Assembly: GCA_905221605.1 (NCBI GenBank)
Contig: CAJNDS010002782.1
Span: 198,001-262,000, forward strand
From: Symbiodinium natans
Taxonomy: Eukaryota > Sar > Dinophyceae > Suessiales > Symbiodiniaceae
DNA length: 64,000 nt
Direction: 5' to 3'
Position numbers and translations under genes: made by a program. A model generated the notes under the pieces. That model worked only from the letters and a program-made list of their open reading frames with translations. It was not told the DNA's origin and did not search any database. Shown piece after piece: positions 30,130 through 40,250 of this stretch (position 1 is its first letter; each line of letters begins with the position of its first letter).

Positions 30130-30345
30130 GTAACCCTTGCGGCAGGAAACTTGCGAAAGCTGTGGCTTCACCTGGGGTCGCTTCAGTACAATGCAACTGG
30201 CCATGTTGGTAAGCGTCGGGATCACCTTTACTTTTGTTTGAAACCCCCACCCCTGCACAGCCCACGAACGACCTCCAATGAATGGCAGACACGAATTCCT
30301 CGTACCGGGACCGCTAGTTCCGCTAGTTTCGGCTTGCAAATCATG
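30130..30345 (+). CDS. Two phase-linked C-terminal exons
   Basis: Exon 30130-30208 starts after TGTTTAG and reads VTLAAGNLRKLWLHLGSLQY, NATGHV, ending at a consensus GTTG|GTAAGC in phase 1. Exon 30260-30345 starts after CCCTGCACAG. The completed codon gives AHERPPMNGRHEFLVPGPLV, PLVSACKS and TGA at 30343-30345. The matched phase supports both exons. The TGA may be the end of the 23.8-30.3 kb gene, although the unity of that gene is not proven. Confidence 0.58.
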
Positions 30346-30879
30346 AAAATTCGTTTTGCTATGATTATTGCTATGATTATTAGCTCGGTATGATGATGAT
30401 TGAGCATGTAATGCAGGGTTCCCATCCACGGAAAGCCAAGGAAGCCGTGTCCGGCGCGCTCGTCGCCCGGCTACCGTGCAAATTTCTGGAGGCTCCTAGG
30501 TTTTTTGTTTCCAATAGGTAGCCGGTGAACCCTTGTGAATTTGAAGGCACGAAGCGCCACAGCCCTATCGGCTTTTCGGTTTTTTGGGGTATTTTTAGGG
30601 TTGAGAGAGTTGTGGGTTTGGGGGAGAGGGGGGGGGGGTGTCTCTGAATGATTTGGAAGGTGCTCAGCCTGTGGGGCACGGCCCGGCTGCTGCGTGATGC
30701 CAGGAACTCAAGTCTGGCTGAGAAGCACCTCAGGGGGTTGGGGTTAGGCATGGGTTCTAAAACTTGGGGGCATAACTTTTTTAATGCTTTAATGCAAACT
30801 CTGCTGAGTCCTTTGTCGCTCTGGAAGGTGCCCTTAGGCAACCTCGCTTCGTGGTCGGCCCTGAACCTGCGCACTGCCC

Positions 30880-30920
30880 CCCCCCCCCCACCCACCCCCC
30901 CCCTACTCCCCGCCCCCCAC
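30880..30920 (+). repeat. Poly-C / C-rich tract
   Basis: Runs of C broken by A and T, with open proline-rich frames as by-products. Confidence 0.85.
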
Positions 30921-31377
30921 CCCCCTAAGAACCAACACACAATGGCCAACAGGGCAGGTCTGGGGACGGTGCTGGAGCCGACGTGCTGCAGCACTCTCAT
31001 GCATATTTTTGTCCAATCTTTCACAGATTCTCCAAAAACAATGTCTCATGGACAAATAGACTCGTTTTCCATGTACTTCTAGGAGCTCGTTGTCTTCTTT
31101 TGCCAGTGTAAGAGACAGTGAGGCGGGCGCAATTCTGTGTTACGTTTCCAGTTTCGTTTGCTCGAGGGCGAGATTTTTTGATAAGTTCAAGAGACAAACA
31201 TGGTGGCGGCGCCCGTAAGAGGCCGTGTGACTGAACACATTTTTTGTTTACATTTTTCGCGTTGGGTGCTCAAAACCCAAGTAAAACACACATTTTCGTG
31301 ATCACCGCAGCATTTGCAGGGCTCGAAAACACTGAAGGGTTAGGTCATTTTTTCGGAAAATGCATTTTCGCTCGAAG

Positions 31378-31880
31378 CCTGATCGTTTTTTGTCGTTGTT
31401 TTTTTCCAGGGGGTCCTTTTTTTTGAAGTTTTGGACGCGTTTTTTGCTCGAATTTGCGCTCTCGCCTAGGCGCGGGCACGTTTTGCTCATTCCCCATGTT
31501 GAACTTTCAAATGGCGATTTTCGGTTCGGGCAGTTTTTTCAGCGTTATGGCTCCGGCAGTTCAGGTTCGAAATAGTGCTCTCGCCACAGCGCAGGCATGA
31601 CTTTCTGGAATTGTGGTTTGGTTGTAACCCAACAGACTTGTGCACTGGATCCTGAAAGTGGCCTCAAGTTGATTCTTCTTCAGGGTTCAAGGTTCAAAGT
31701 TTAGGGTTCAGGTTTCAGGATTTGGGTTTGCACTGCTTGGACTATTCTTTTGGGTTTAAGGATCGTTTGTTTGTTGTTTTTTTTTTTCTAGGGGGTCTTG
31801 TTTTGAAGTTTCGGACACATTTTTTGCATGAAATTGCGCTGTCGCCTAGGCGCGGGCGCGTTTTGCTTATAAACCCCGAA
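31378..31880 (+). repeat. Direct repeat pair (~120 bp units at 31378-31500 and 31757-31875)
   Basis: Both copies share a poly-T stretch, AGGGGGTC, TTTGAAGTTT, GGAC-C--TTTTTTGC, then a TCGCCTAGGCGCGGGC palindrome-containing core and CGTTTTGCT. They are separated by about 380 bp. They flank degenerate TTTAGGG/TTCAGGG tracts (31680-31730). Confidence 0.8.
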
Positions 31881-32494
31881 TCAAACAGCAAGGGTTTAGG
31901 CCTTTGGGGATTAGGGGTTCAGGCTTTGGAGTTGCAGGTGTGCAGTCCCAAGTCACGTGATTACCCCCCCCCCCCCACCCCCCCACCCCGAGCCCCAGAA
32001 ATTGTGGTTACTCGCACGGCCTCTTAGAGGCGCCGTCTCCACAAACATGCCTGCAAATAAGAACAAGTGCAGAAATACACGGTAGGGGCCAAACACGATG
32101 CTCGAAGCGCTCCGAAGTTTTCAACACCAAAACTTCCGAAATGAGATCAAAAAACCTTGCCTTGATGCCCGAAGCCGAAGGAGCCGTGCAACTTGTCAGG
32201 CCCAATGGTAAATCCCAAGCCCTAACAAGCCTTACAACCCTCAACCCCAATAACAATAGGATGGCATTCGGAGAGACTTAGAGCACGGAGGTGGACCCAA
32301 TGGTGATTTTTGAGGTGTCGAGGAGGAGATAGGACCAGGAGTAGGAGAGGCACCAGGAGCACGAGCAGAGTGTGAGGGGTTGTGGGCGATTGGTGGGTGG
32401 GCTCTTCGGCAATCATCGCCACATGACCTGGTCGCAGTACCAGAAGATTGACTTCAGGCCAACACTTCTTTTTGTGCATAGCTGGTTGCTTGCG

Positions 32495-33134
32495 AACAGT
32501 TGCGAGCGACTGTCAGAATATCAGACGGCCATAAGATGCATTCAAATGTTGATGCACAGCCTGCGGCAGGTGTGGCGCAGCCTGTTATACTTCGGCTTTG
32601 CTTCGCAACCTTTCGAAAACCTGAGGTCCTAAGCGCTTTGGGACCAAAGGGAAACCGCTCTATGCCACAACTGAAGGACCTTGCAGTTTCAAGCCTCAGC
32701 TGGCCTTGTCATGCTCTGTTTGCATGAGACCGCTTCTGTGTGGACAACTGGACGTGCAGGAGCTGGATCTTTCAATGCTTCTTGGTACGTTGAATTTGTT
32801 AACCAGTCATTGCTCGTGACCGTCTAGCGGATGCTGACCGCAAGCATGAATCAGCTCTTGTTCATGTTGGTGAGTGGAAGGCACCGAGAAGCACCTGGGG
32901 GCCGAATCACAGATGCCAAGTCGGGCCGGCATGTTCTCGACTGCAGCGTTTAGGGGTTTAGGAAGTTTAGGTTTAGGCTATATGGGCCTGGGCGGGTCTA
33001 CTGCTCTTCTTGCAGGGTCCCCAACGCAGAGCGCCCGAAGAGTCACGTCATGGCAAAGCCAGGCATGGCCCTGGAGAGGTGCCTTCCGACGCAGTCTGGG
33101 CAGTCTTGGAGCGCGGTGCACCAGGAGAGCGATG
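32495..33134 (+). CDS. Exon candidates of an unknown plus-strand gene
   Basis: Three pieces have reasonable borders: an open stretch 32500-32730 (reads HKMHSNVDAQPAAGVAQPVI in one frame); 32828-32871, between GTCTAG and TTG|GTGAGT; and 33017-33134, after CTGCTCTTCTTGCAG, for which phase 0 reads GEVPSDAVWAVLERGAPGER. Donor G|GTACGT occurs at about 32786. Frames for the first two pieces are not settled. Confidence 0.33.
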
Positions 33135-33282
33135 TAGGGGTTGAATTCGGCTGAATTCGGCTGAAGTGGGTTGAGGATGTTTAGAAGACTTAGAGTTTGA
33201 TTCCAGCGAAGCAGGTTGAGGTAAGCAAAATGGTTTTTTACCTTGCCAGGCTGTTCGCATGAGGCAGGGTTAGCAGGGTGTT

Positions 33283-33579
33283 ATGGCTTGCCCTGTTGTT
33301 GCCCATGTTCGACAGAGCTCTTCAGGGCCATGGCACAGTGAGAATGTGAGAGAATGCGGTGTTAATTGGTGTTATACGTGCGTTCCGAAGCCTTTGCAGT
33401 TGCCACAGACCCTGAGAGAGGTTTGGAGCATTTCTGCCTGTGTGGAGCTTTGGCCTGGTATCCGTCACTTGGCAAGAGCTGTGAACTGCTTCAGGGCAAG
33501 AGAGCTGTGTCTTCTCGAGAAGTGCTGTAGCCAGAGCTTGTGGCTGTGGCATCTCGGGAACATGAGATCTAGACCCTAG
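33283..33579 (+). CDS. Open frame, Cys-containing, weak
   Basis: The plus frame includes QLPQTLREVWSISACVELWP and HLARAVNCFRARELCLLEKC. No borders were fixed and a competing frame is open. Confidence 0.25.
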   Translation: MACPVVAHVRQSSSGPWHSENVRECGVNWCYTCVPKPLQLPQTLREVWSISACVELWPGIRHLARAVNCFRARELCLLEKCCSQSLWLWHLGNMRSRP

Positions 33580-33804
33580 ACCTCCCCTGTATCTTGTTCC
33601 CCGTTCAACGAATCTGAGGGTGCTTTTGGAACGCTTGAGAGATCTCGGGAGTCCCTGTCAGCTGTTCTGAGGCCCATCTCTGATGCCTGGTTCAGCACTC
33701 TTCTCCAGGCTGGCTTCGTTTGAACCGCAACCCCGTCGTTCCAACAACCTCAAGATCAGAGGCCCTCCTAAACTATTCTGAACCCCTAATGGTGTCGAAG
33801 TACC

Positions 33805-33927
33805 AGCCTTGGGCAGCTACGGCGCCTTTATCCTTAACTGGCAACTTGAAGCAGTGCTTCGCCGCTTAGCCGAAACCTTCTGCGGGAACCGCAATAGCGT
33901 AGTGCTGTGGTGTCCGCGCGCAATTTA
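33805..33927 (+). CDS. Exon, unknown protein
   Basis: After AGTACCAG the frame reads LGSYGAFILNWQLEAVLRRL, AETFCGNRNSVVLWCPR, before TAG at about 33928. An in-frame TGA lies upstream, so the frame must start within the region. Good amphipathic helix pattern. Confidence 0.38.
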
Positions 33928-33970
33928 GGCCTTCAACTAGGAGCGCGTGACGGTATGTTTTGAGCCTGCA

Positions 33971-34230
33971 GGTCTTGCGCGCTGGGCACGGCACGGCGCT
34001 GCGCTCTCTGGATATTCGCCAGACCGGAGCTCGGAGTTGGAAGAAATGCGACAGTCAGAGCCGTACAAATTGATGGACCTGCAAGAACACACGCAAGAAG
34101 TATGTGAGAGATCACCAGATCGCATTCGATGTGCTCTCTCCCTTTGCCCGGGGTGCGGGTACCAACCGCCGCCTCCCCACATGCACATGCGCGCGCACAC
34201 ACACCCCGGGAAACCAGCAAAAACAGCACA
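33971..34230 (+). CDS. Exon candidate, acidic helical segment
   Basis: After GAGCCTGCAG one plus frame reads SSELEEMRQSEPYKLMDLQE, HTQEVCERSPDRIRC. Two further frames are open, and a minus frame as well. Confidence 0.3.
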
Positions 34231-34602
34231 TTAAGTGCAGAGCTCTCCTTTCAGGGCTCCGGCTCTGTCTGGCAACACGGGCTCGGAGTGAGTGCTTGAA
34301 GATTCTGCCCTCGCAAATTCTCGGCCGCTGGTTTGAGTTCCGAGTTTGGCTGTCATCTCGTTGATGACCTCGGCCATCCTCTGACATGAGGAGGATGACG
34401 ATAGCAAGGAGGCGCATGCTACTCGTAGCGTGCGGGATGGAGCTCGTCGCCCGGACATGTGCACGCACAGCTGAGCCCATCGGTTTGGGCAGCATAAAGA
34501 CCAGGATGTATTAACGCAAAAACACTCGAATGTTAGCGGCTTAGTTAGGCCACCCTTTAGCCGCAAACCTCATCAGCTCCTAAGCGCTGAAGCAAGCAAC
34601 CG

Positions 34603-34956
34603 ATGGTCCCAGGAATCGCATCCGGGCCGATGTGGCCGAGCGACTGTCAGCTCGCCTCTCCACGCTTCGATCAAAGGACCAATGAATGGGTGGGGCTTTT
34701 GGCAGGCGGCCACGTGCTTCCATGTCATCTGTCATCACATCCTTTTCCTACTCCGTGGCTGCAAGCAGCTGCAGCCCTTCGCATCCTGTGTCGAAAAGAG
34801 CTGTTTGTGTTGATGGCAATAGGAGACATATACAGCCTCCTTTGCATGCAAGCATTGCAACGCCATGCAGGATTTCCACTTGCTGTGGGACGGCATGGCC
34901 GGCTGCAGCGGAGCTCAAGTGGTAGCTGGAAGGAAAAGGAGACGACTTCTGTGTGA
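34603..34956 (+). CDS. Open frame of 117 codons, unknown
   Basis: The frame includes ASPRFDQRTNEWVGLLAGGH, then ALRILCRKELFVLMAIGDIY. It is long relative to its neighbours and of mixed composition, but borders and phase were not established. It lies just upstream of the methyltransferase gene at 35099. Confidence 0.3.
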   Translation: MVPGIASGPMWPSDCQLASPRFDQRTNEWVGLLAGGHVLPCHLSSHPFPTPWLQAAAALRILCRKELFVLMAIGDIYSLLCMQALQRHAGFPLAVGRHGRLQRSSSGSWKEKETTSV

Positions 34957-35098
34957 CTACGGGTGCTCTCTTTTGTTCCCCTTTGCGGAAGCCCACGATG
35001 CGGGCCACCTGAGTCTGGATCGGTGCAGGTGCTGTTCGGCCAGGTGCTACCAGCTTGGGCGGCTCGCAGCCTGACACTCAAGACGTCTCAGTCCCGAG

Positions 35099-35634
35099 GT
35101 CGACTTCGTAGAGGTGGTAGAAGCAATGCGTAGCACCCTGTGGCATGGTGATGGGACCCTTCGAGGGTAGCAACTCCTGAGGAAGTGGCGCTTCCACAAG
35201 CAAAGCAGGAGACTTGCACGTCGGCCTCTATATTCTTGCCCTTATGGTTTGCCCTTTCACGGTCTTGGCTCAGGACCTCTAGCAGGACTCCGCCTGGTTG
35301 ACTTCGGCAGCGGTGATGGACGGCTCGTTGCAGCTGCTGTTAAACATGGGTACCCCAGCTGCAGCCCAGTGCTTAAGCCTGCAAATCTGTACTGTAGGCT
35401 TGTGCTTCGGCTTTATCTCACATATTCTTTTAACATGTAGTCCAGAAGGGCCACCACTTCCAGTAGGTAGAATATCGACGAGTCGTAGCACGTTTCAGGC
35501 CTGGACTTGGCTGGTTTTCTGTTTGCAGCCCTTACTGATCACCTTATGCTTGTCTCGAGCTCAGCTGAAAAAAAAACAGCTCGAGAATCAGCCAAGGATG
35601 CGTGCAACCGGCTACGAATTGAATCCGTGCCTTG
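35099..35634 (+). CDS. ATPSCKMT: ATP synthase c-subunit/ANT lysine N-methyltransferase-like (FAM173 family), three internal exons
   Basis: Exons 35099-35147, 35274-35349 and 35597-35634. They join in frame: FVEVVEAMRSTLWHG, then PLAGLRLVDFGSGDGRLVAA, AVKHG, then MRATGYELNPCL. LVDFGSGDGR is motif I of class I SAM-dependent methyltransferases, and GYELNP is the following acidic-loop motif. The spacing and the KHG-MRATGYELNP sequence match the FAM173 family, which methylates lysine on mitochondrial ADP/ATP carriers and the ATP synthase c-subunit. All junctions are GT-AG and phase-consistent (phase 1, then 2). The last exon is only 38 bases. N- and C-terminal exons were not found; the C-terminal part (usually about 100 more residues) should lie downstream of 35634. 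The substrate is inferred from the family. Confidence 0.78.
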
Positions 35635-35849
35635 GTATCGAATTGCGACCACGGTCTTCGTAGATTGACATGTAAGGGTAGACCTTGCGAACAGCTGTTT
35701 TGGCTGGTGGCCTGGTACCCCAGATTCCTCGATGTTTGACACATGAAACAACGTGAGATGCCATAGGCCCCACATTCACCCTCAGCTGAGGCCTCCTCAG
35801 AATCCCCAAGCTCGAGTTTCGAGTTGCCCGCTTAGGCGTTCTGAAAGTC

Positions 35850-35905
35850 CACAGGCAGATAGTTCTCCAAGAATTTAATCGGTATTTGAGTATGGTTCTT
35901 CCTAA
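35850..35905 (+). other. Possible further exon DNA of the methyltransferase gene, unresolved
   Basis: An open frame reads LEFRVARLGVLKVHRQIVLQ at about 35810-35890. It does not clearly match the family's C-terminal region, so it is listed only as unexplained open sequence. Confidence 0.15.
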
Positions 35906-35906
35906 A

Positions 35907-36002
35907 CCCGAAACCTAAACTCCTAAACTCCTAAACTCCTAAACTCGTAAACTCCCAAACTCCCAAACTCCTAAACTCCTAAACTCCTAAACTCCTAAAC
36001 CC
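35907..36002 (+). repeat. Telomere-like tract, C-strand orientation (CCTAAACT)
   Basis: Eight or more CTCCTAAA units with point variants. It is followed by a GC-rich spacer and a TTTAGGG tract, as at 11.6-11.9 kb. Confidence 0.88.
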
Positions 36003-36117
36003 AGGTACCTACTGCTCTGGTCCCGACTCCGCTGCTTCGGCGCGCTGCGCGCGGGCCCGGGCTCGGGGCAGCTGCGCTGGGCCAATGCTTGGCGCCGGCC
36101 TCTGGGGTGAAGCTTGC

Positions 36118-36184
36118 TTGGGGTTTAGGGTTTAGGGTTTGGGGTTTAGGGTTTCGGGTTTAGGGTTAGGGTCTAGGGGTTATG
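36118..36184 (+). repeat. TTTAGGG tract, G-strand orientation
   Basis: GGGTTTAGGGTTTAGGGTTT with variants to about 36180. It lies 116 bases right of the C-strand tract. Confidence 0.9.
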
Positions 36185-36631
36185 GTGGTGAATTACGGGT
36201 CCTCTCCGGCGATAAATATGGACGCAGTATGAATGCTTAGAGTAAGGTAGCCACAAGGCACTGGATAAGGGCCCACAATTGAGAACTGCCCGTGTGGTTT
36301 CACGATGGCCTGTGGGTTTTCGGACCTCTGTAAGCTGTTTGGCAAGCAGACTTGCGCATGCGTCTTAGTATAGTAGGACAGGGATCGAATAGAACCGCCA
36401 TGTTGTCCCTTGTACCATGGCCTTTACCGCGGTGTGCTTTTGGCACTTGATGTTGAGGTTCGAAGGCATGGGTCAAGTCTTGGAATTAAGGTCATGTTGC
36501 AAGGCTGGTGCACTTAGAGGAGATGTCGTCCGTCACCAGGTGGTCAAGCCAGTGGGCAGTCTGAGAGCCGCCAGCAAAGGTCCGCAGATCTTCGAGACGC
36601 TGATGTCGTCACCGTCACCGCCTGTGCTTCA
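36185..36631. other. No firmly supported gene
   Basis: A plus-strand frame 36417-36635 is open (72 codons) but without borders. Confidence 0.25.
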
Positions 36632-36931
36632 TTAGGGCGTCACCTGCCGCTCCAACCTAGCAACAGCAGCTTGTGGAGAGAGTAGGCTGCAAGATAGTTC
36701 GAGGTCTACGGAAGACCTGGAGACTCCTTCATGGAGCTTGCAGCAAAGAAACTTGATGAGGTGGGCGCAATTCCGTATGCTTTTGGGATTCGCTGTTGCA
36801 ACTGAATGCATGGCTTTCTCAACATTGGCCAGGAGTTGCCGCCCCATGCTGCTGTGGTGCGCCTCACTTGCCTCATGTAAATAAAAACAGGTCAGTAGCA
36901 GAACACGAGCTATGATTATCAGGTTAGCCAC
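36632..36931 (-). CDS. Open frame of 99 codons with possible signal peptide (minus strand)
   Basis: The ATG at 36931 gives MANLIIIARVLLLTCFYLHE, signal-like, followed by GRQLLANVEKAMHSVATANP, HLIKFLCCKLHEGVSRSSVD and SLLSPQAAVARLERQ. The body is an even amphipathic helical pattern. The hydrophobic N-terminus may be intron sequence instead. It opposes a plus frame at 36941-37162. Confidence 0.35.
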   Translation of the reverse strand: MANLIIIARVLLLTCFYLHEASEAHHSSMGRQLLANVEKAMHSVATANPKSIRNCAHLIKFLCCKLHEGVSRSSVDLELSCSLLSPQAAVARLERQVTP

Positions 36932-36944
36932 TTTTTTGACATGC

Positions 36945-37162
36945 CCGGCTGGGAGCGGCGCCTTGTGCTGCCGGCACGTTTACATCAATTCTACTCCCGC
37001 TGGGTTCTTGCGGCTTCTTGCGTGGACCTTGTCCCACTGCAACTTGGCAAAGCTCACTCTGGCGCCTTGGATCCGCAGCAGGTGCAAGACGTCGATGGCT
37101 TGAAGCTGTACGACTTCTCCCTCAGAGGACACGTGGTGCTGTACTTCTGCTGTCATGAGTGA
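36945..37162 (+). CDS. Exon candidate, unknown
   Basis: The plus frame contains YSRWVLAASCVDLVPLQLGK and QQVQDVDGLKLYDFSLRGHV before a TGA at 37160. No borders were fixed. Confidence 0.28.
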
Positions 37163-37840
37163 TTTGCATTGAGTCGGATGGCAAGTGCTTCTTGTTTTAG
37201 CGCTTTTGTCCAGCTTGCATCATCGTTTTGACTCGTATTTCCTCTTCACGAGCAGCTGTTCTTTGATTTCGGGGTAGGGGATGGTTAGAGACTCACTTAC
37301 CATCGAGCCATTCGGAACCCGTCCCTCGTGGCCAGGAGATGATGATCACCGGTCAGCGAGACCTTCGAGCGAGTGAGCTCCTACTCGTAGCATGAGTTGC
37401 CACTCCAGAAAGCAACGAGAAAAATGCTGACAACGGAAAAGCCTGAAGACTAAGCCTATTCAAGCACTCTCATGTTGAACAGTCAGAAGCCAAAAGCCAC
37501 CGAGACTTGCAGCGTGCAGAGCGCTTGAACCCTGACTAAACCCCCTGAAAACCTGGCCCATGGCAGACTGATGGACCGCTTTCGTTCCAGTCCCTCATAG
37601 ACTGGCATGGCTCTCAGCTCTGCGGGACGATCTCTGAGAGTCTATGACCTCAGGCCTCTGGCAGAACTTTGCAGACCTAGCTTGCGTAGCCTTGCATCGC
37701 CTGTTCTGCTTTGAGGTGGGACCAAGCCCGGACTGTGCCCAACAGCCTGGTCTCCGAGAAGGGCAGCGCATTGGTTGCTAGCATCAAGGCCTCCTAGCAG
37801 CTTCAGTTCGCTTTAAGGCCCTAAGGGACGGATAGCGCCT
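37163..37840. other. No supported gene
   Basis: No frame with exon-like features; probably intergenic or intronic. Confidence 0.3.
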
Positions 37841-37844
37841 GAAT

Positions 37845-38250
37845 GTGCATGATGCTGACCAGCAAAGATTGGCTGGGCTACAGAGGGATAAAGGGGAAGG
37901 GCTGCGTGTTGTCTGTGCCCATTGTGCCCCAAGTAGCACCCTAAATAGAAAATTCAGCGGCACGTCGGGTTTGCACGGCTTACAGGCTTGCATATGCTTG
38001 CGCACCTTACCGCGCGGGAATGGGCGCTGCGATTTTACATGAAATTACCCAAAGTATGGCCAGGGGCGCGCCTACGCTGCCACAGTCGCTGGTCTCTTTG
38101 GAGACACTGCAGCAGGGCGGCTCAGCCGACCTGAAGTGCAGAGAGCAGACAACTGACAGAGAGCTTGCCTCTCACTCCCAGCGACCCAAAGTCTTACTTC
38201 ACGGAAGCGTGAGTCGTGAGACAGGTGCAGAGGCGCTGGGAGCAGGCTGA
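37845..38250 (+). CDS. Two weak exon candidates
   Basis: Plus frames 37845-38042 (HDADQQRLAGLQRDKGEGLR) and 38020-38250 (LVSLETLQQGGSADLKCREQ) have helical, soluble composition but no splice support. Confidence 0.22.
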
Positions 38251-38609
38251 TGCTGAAGGCACTCTGCAGGCGCAGCCTTAACTCAGCCACAGCTTCTAAG
38301 TATTCTAAGTATAAGACTCAGGCACTTGTGTTGAGGCCTTGCGGCAGGCCTACTGCCGGACATGGCGAGAAGTTAGCTTCTCAGATTTCATGAAGCTTTG
38401 TAGATTTCATGGCTGTGCTGTCCGCGCTCCTAGCAGTTTCATCGAACATGATGCAGGTGCGAGAATACAAAGCCGAGCGCGATCTGAGAAGGGCTGAAAC
38501 TGAATGTGCCCAGCTGTAACCGGCTCCTTTTCTGCGAAGTGCAAATGAGCTCGATTCAAAAAGGCCTCGTGAACTCACCAAGAGCAGCCCAGAACGTTTG
38601 CCTGTATTT

Positions 38610-38956
38610 CCTCGCCTCAGCCTCGCTGGCGCAAGACGATTCGCCAAACTGCACTGACAATAGTCATGAACACCAGGAAATTTGTCATGAAGTTTAGATG
38701 TGGCTTTCTGCCGAGGTCCGACCCCTTCCATCCCATGGTGCGCATTGCAATCACTGCAATTGACATGGCCCTGGACCTGCAGCTTTGACTGCATCGAGAA
38801 TGTATCCCCAGTGAATCCGCGTTTGATGCTCCGGACCTGCGCCATTTTTCCGAAGGCTAGCAGCTGAGTCGCTTTTGGACGCAGCGTGCGGCGACGCAGC
38901 CTGGCCACCTTTGCACGCTTCTTATCTTCATTGATCATATTCCTGCGTGTGGGCAT
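38610..38956 (-). CDS. Exon candidates (minus strand), frame competing
   Basis: One minus frame starts at an ATG (38956) and reads INEDKKRAKVARLRRRTLRP, very basic. Another, over 38856-38610, reads SIAVIAMRTMGWKGSDLGRK and then a hydrophobic NFMTNFLVFMTIVSAVWRI. Both cannot be right throughout; a splice between them at about 38770-38860 is possible. Confidence 0.28.
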
Positions 38957-39059
38957 GGCATGGCCCCGTCAACGAACATGGACTGAAATGCGTTGAATGA
39001 GCTGAACCTTGGATGTTCTTGACTGTTCTTGACCCGCCGTTGGAGCTGAGCAGTTCATG

Positions 39060-39190
39060 TAGGTCTGAAGGGCTGGGAGGGTACGAAGAAACTCATTCTG
39101 AGCCCGACAATGCCGAGCGATGCCAGGATGGTTACTGCCGTCTTGTCAAGACGATCCGCCTCTTTGCTGCAGTAGGCTTTGCCAGACTGG
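39060..39190 (-). CDS. Exon candidate with hydrophobic segment (minus strand)
   Basis: After CTACTGCAG the minus frame reads KEADRLDKTAVTILASLGIV, GLRMSFFVPSQPFRP to a stop. It lies only 80 bases left of the plus-strand methyltransferase exon at 39271, so the two genes would be divergent there. Confidence 0.32.
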
Positions 39191-39270
39191 CCTCGACAGT
39201 TTCTTTCGGTCAAAAGCAGCATTGCCGTGCGGCAGGGCAACCGGTTCGAAGCAGCTAGACCGAGGTGCAG

Positions 39271-40250
39271 TACACCGGTGTAGACATTGTGGAACACGTG
39301 ATTGAGGACCAAGGGCCTGCAATGGCATGCTTCTCTTTCTGGCATGTCTCAGTCTAAGTTTCAAAATGACGATGGATGTGAGGCGCAGAGCCTTAAAACC
39401 GCCTCAACCTTGAATCCCCATTTATAGCTGCCGGAATCCAGGAGAACCAGCGGAGTTTTCCGTCCCACAGGCCGAAGCCTAGGGTTTCTTTTCGCTGGCC
39501 AGAGTTTCGAAAATAAGGACATAGCCAGGATGATTCATGATTGTCCGATGGCTGCACTCACAACCAGAAGTAACAGCCAATTTGTGAATCTGTGAAGTGC
39601 AGTTTCTGGGTAGAGAACGCAAGGCATCGCAAGGCCATGTTGTGCCCGTTGCATCATGCCAGATTCCTGGCAGCTGACTGCAGCCAGTCGCATGTTCAGC
39701 TCCCACAAGCAGATCTGGTTTTTTCCAAGGAGAGCGCTTGCGCAGGCTCTTGGCAAGATCGGGTCTGCTCATGGCCTCTGGTAATTGTCATACTCCCCGC
39801 GGCACTCTTCGAAATGTCCGAAAGCCCCCTTTATAAAAGCACAAAGGGGCCCACAACAGCATCGCATCGTCTACAGCGGCATGGTACCCTTTCGAAGAAA
39901 GGCTGACGTACTGCACAAAGTTTGATATGGATATGCAATCGCTAGTTAATTCCCCTCTGCCATGACTTAAGCAAGCCTCAGAACAGGTTTGAAGCTAAAG
40001 TGCGAAGCCCCTAAAGCTGCTCGGCGTCTGCGCGATCAGACAGGAGACATTGAACCACATGTTCGTGGAGGATGCAGTTCAAGCATTGCACTGCTTCCGA
40101 AGAGCATCCAGGCTGGGGAAAGGAAGGCAGCGTGTATGTAGGCAATGTGGGCACATAGCTTTGTTGACAGAACGTCGTGGCGCCAGCAGGTATCTTGTCA
40201 CCAACATCCATAGAGAAGCTCCGAACAACATGGGAGCTTCCAAGGGGCAT
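39271..40250 (+). CDS. Class I methyltransferase-like gene, internal exons with GC-AG introns
   Basis: Exons 39271-39314 (YTGVDIVEHVIEDQ), 39353-39400 (LSFKMTMDVRRRALKP), about 40040-40111 (ETLNHMFVEDAVQALHCFRR) and 40190-about 40250 (YLVTNIHREAPNN). Joining the last two through a GC-AG intron (40112-40189) gives FRRASRYLVTNIHREAPNN. The order 'GVDIV ... D ... R-x-LNH ... AL-x-x-F-R ... SRYL-x-T' is that of a class I methyltransferase family with motifs II-V. The first intron (39315-39352) is also GC-AG and only 38 bp. The motif I exon (LD-x-P-C-G-D type) and the exon carrying the post-II acidic motif were not located. The substrate is unknown. Confidence 0.6.
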
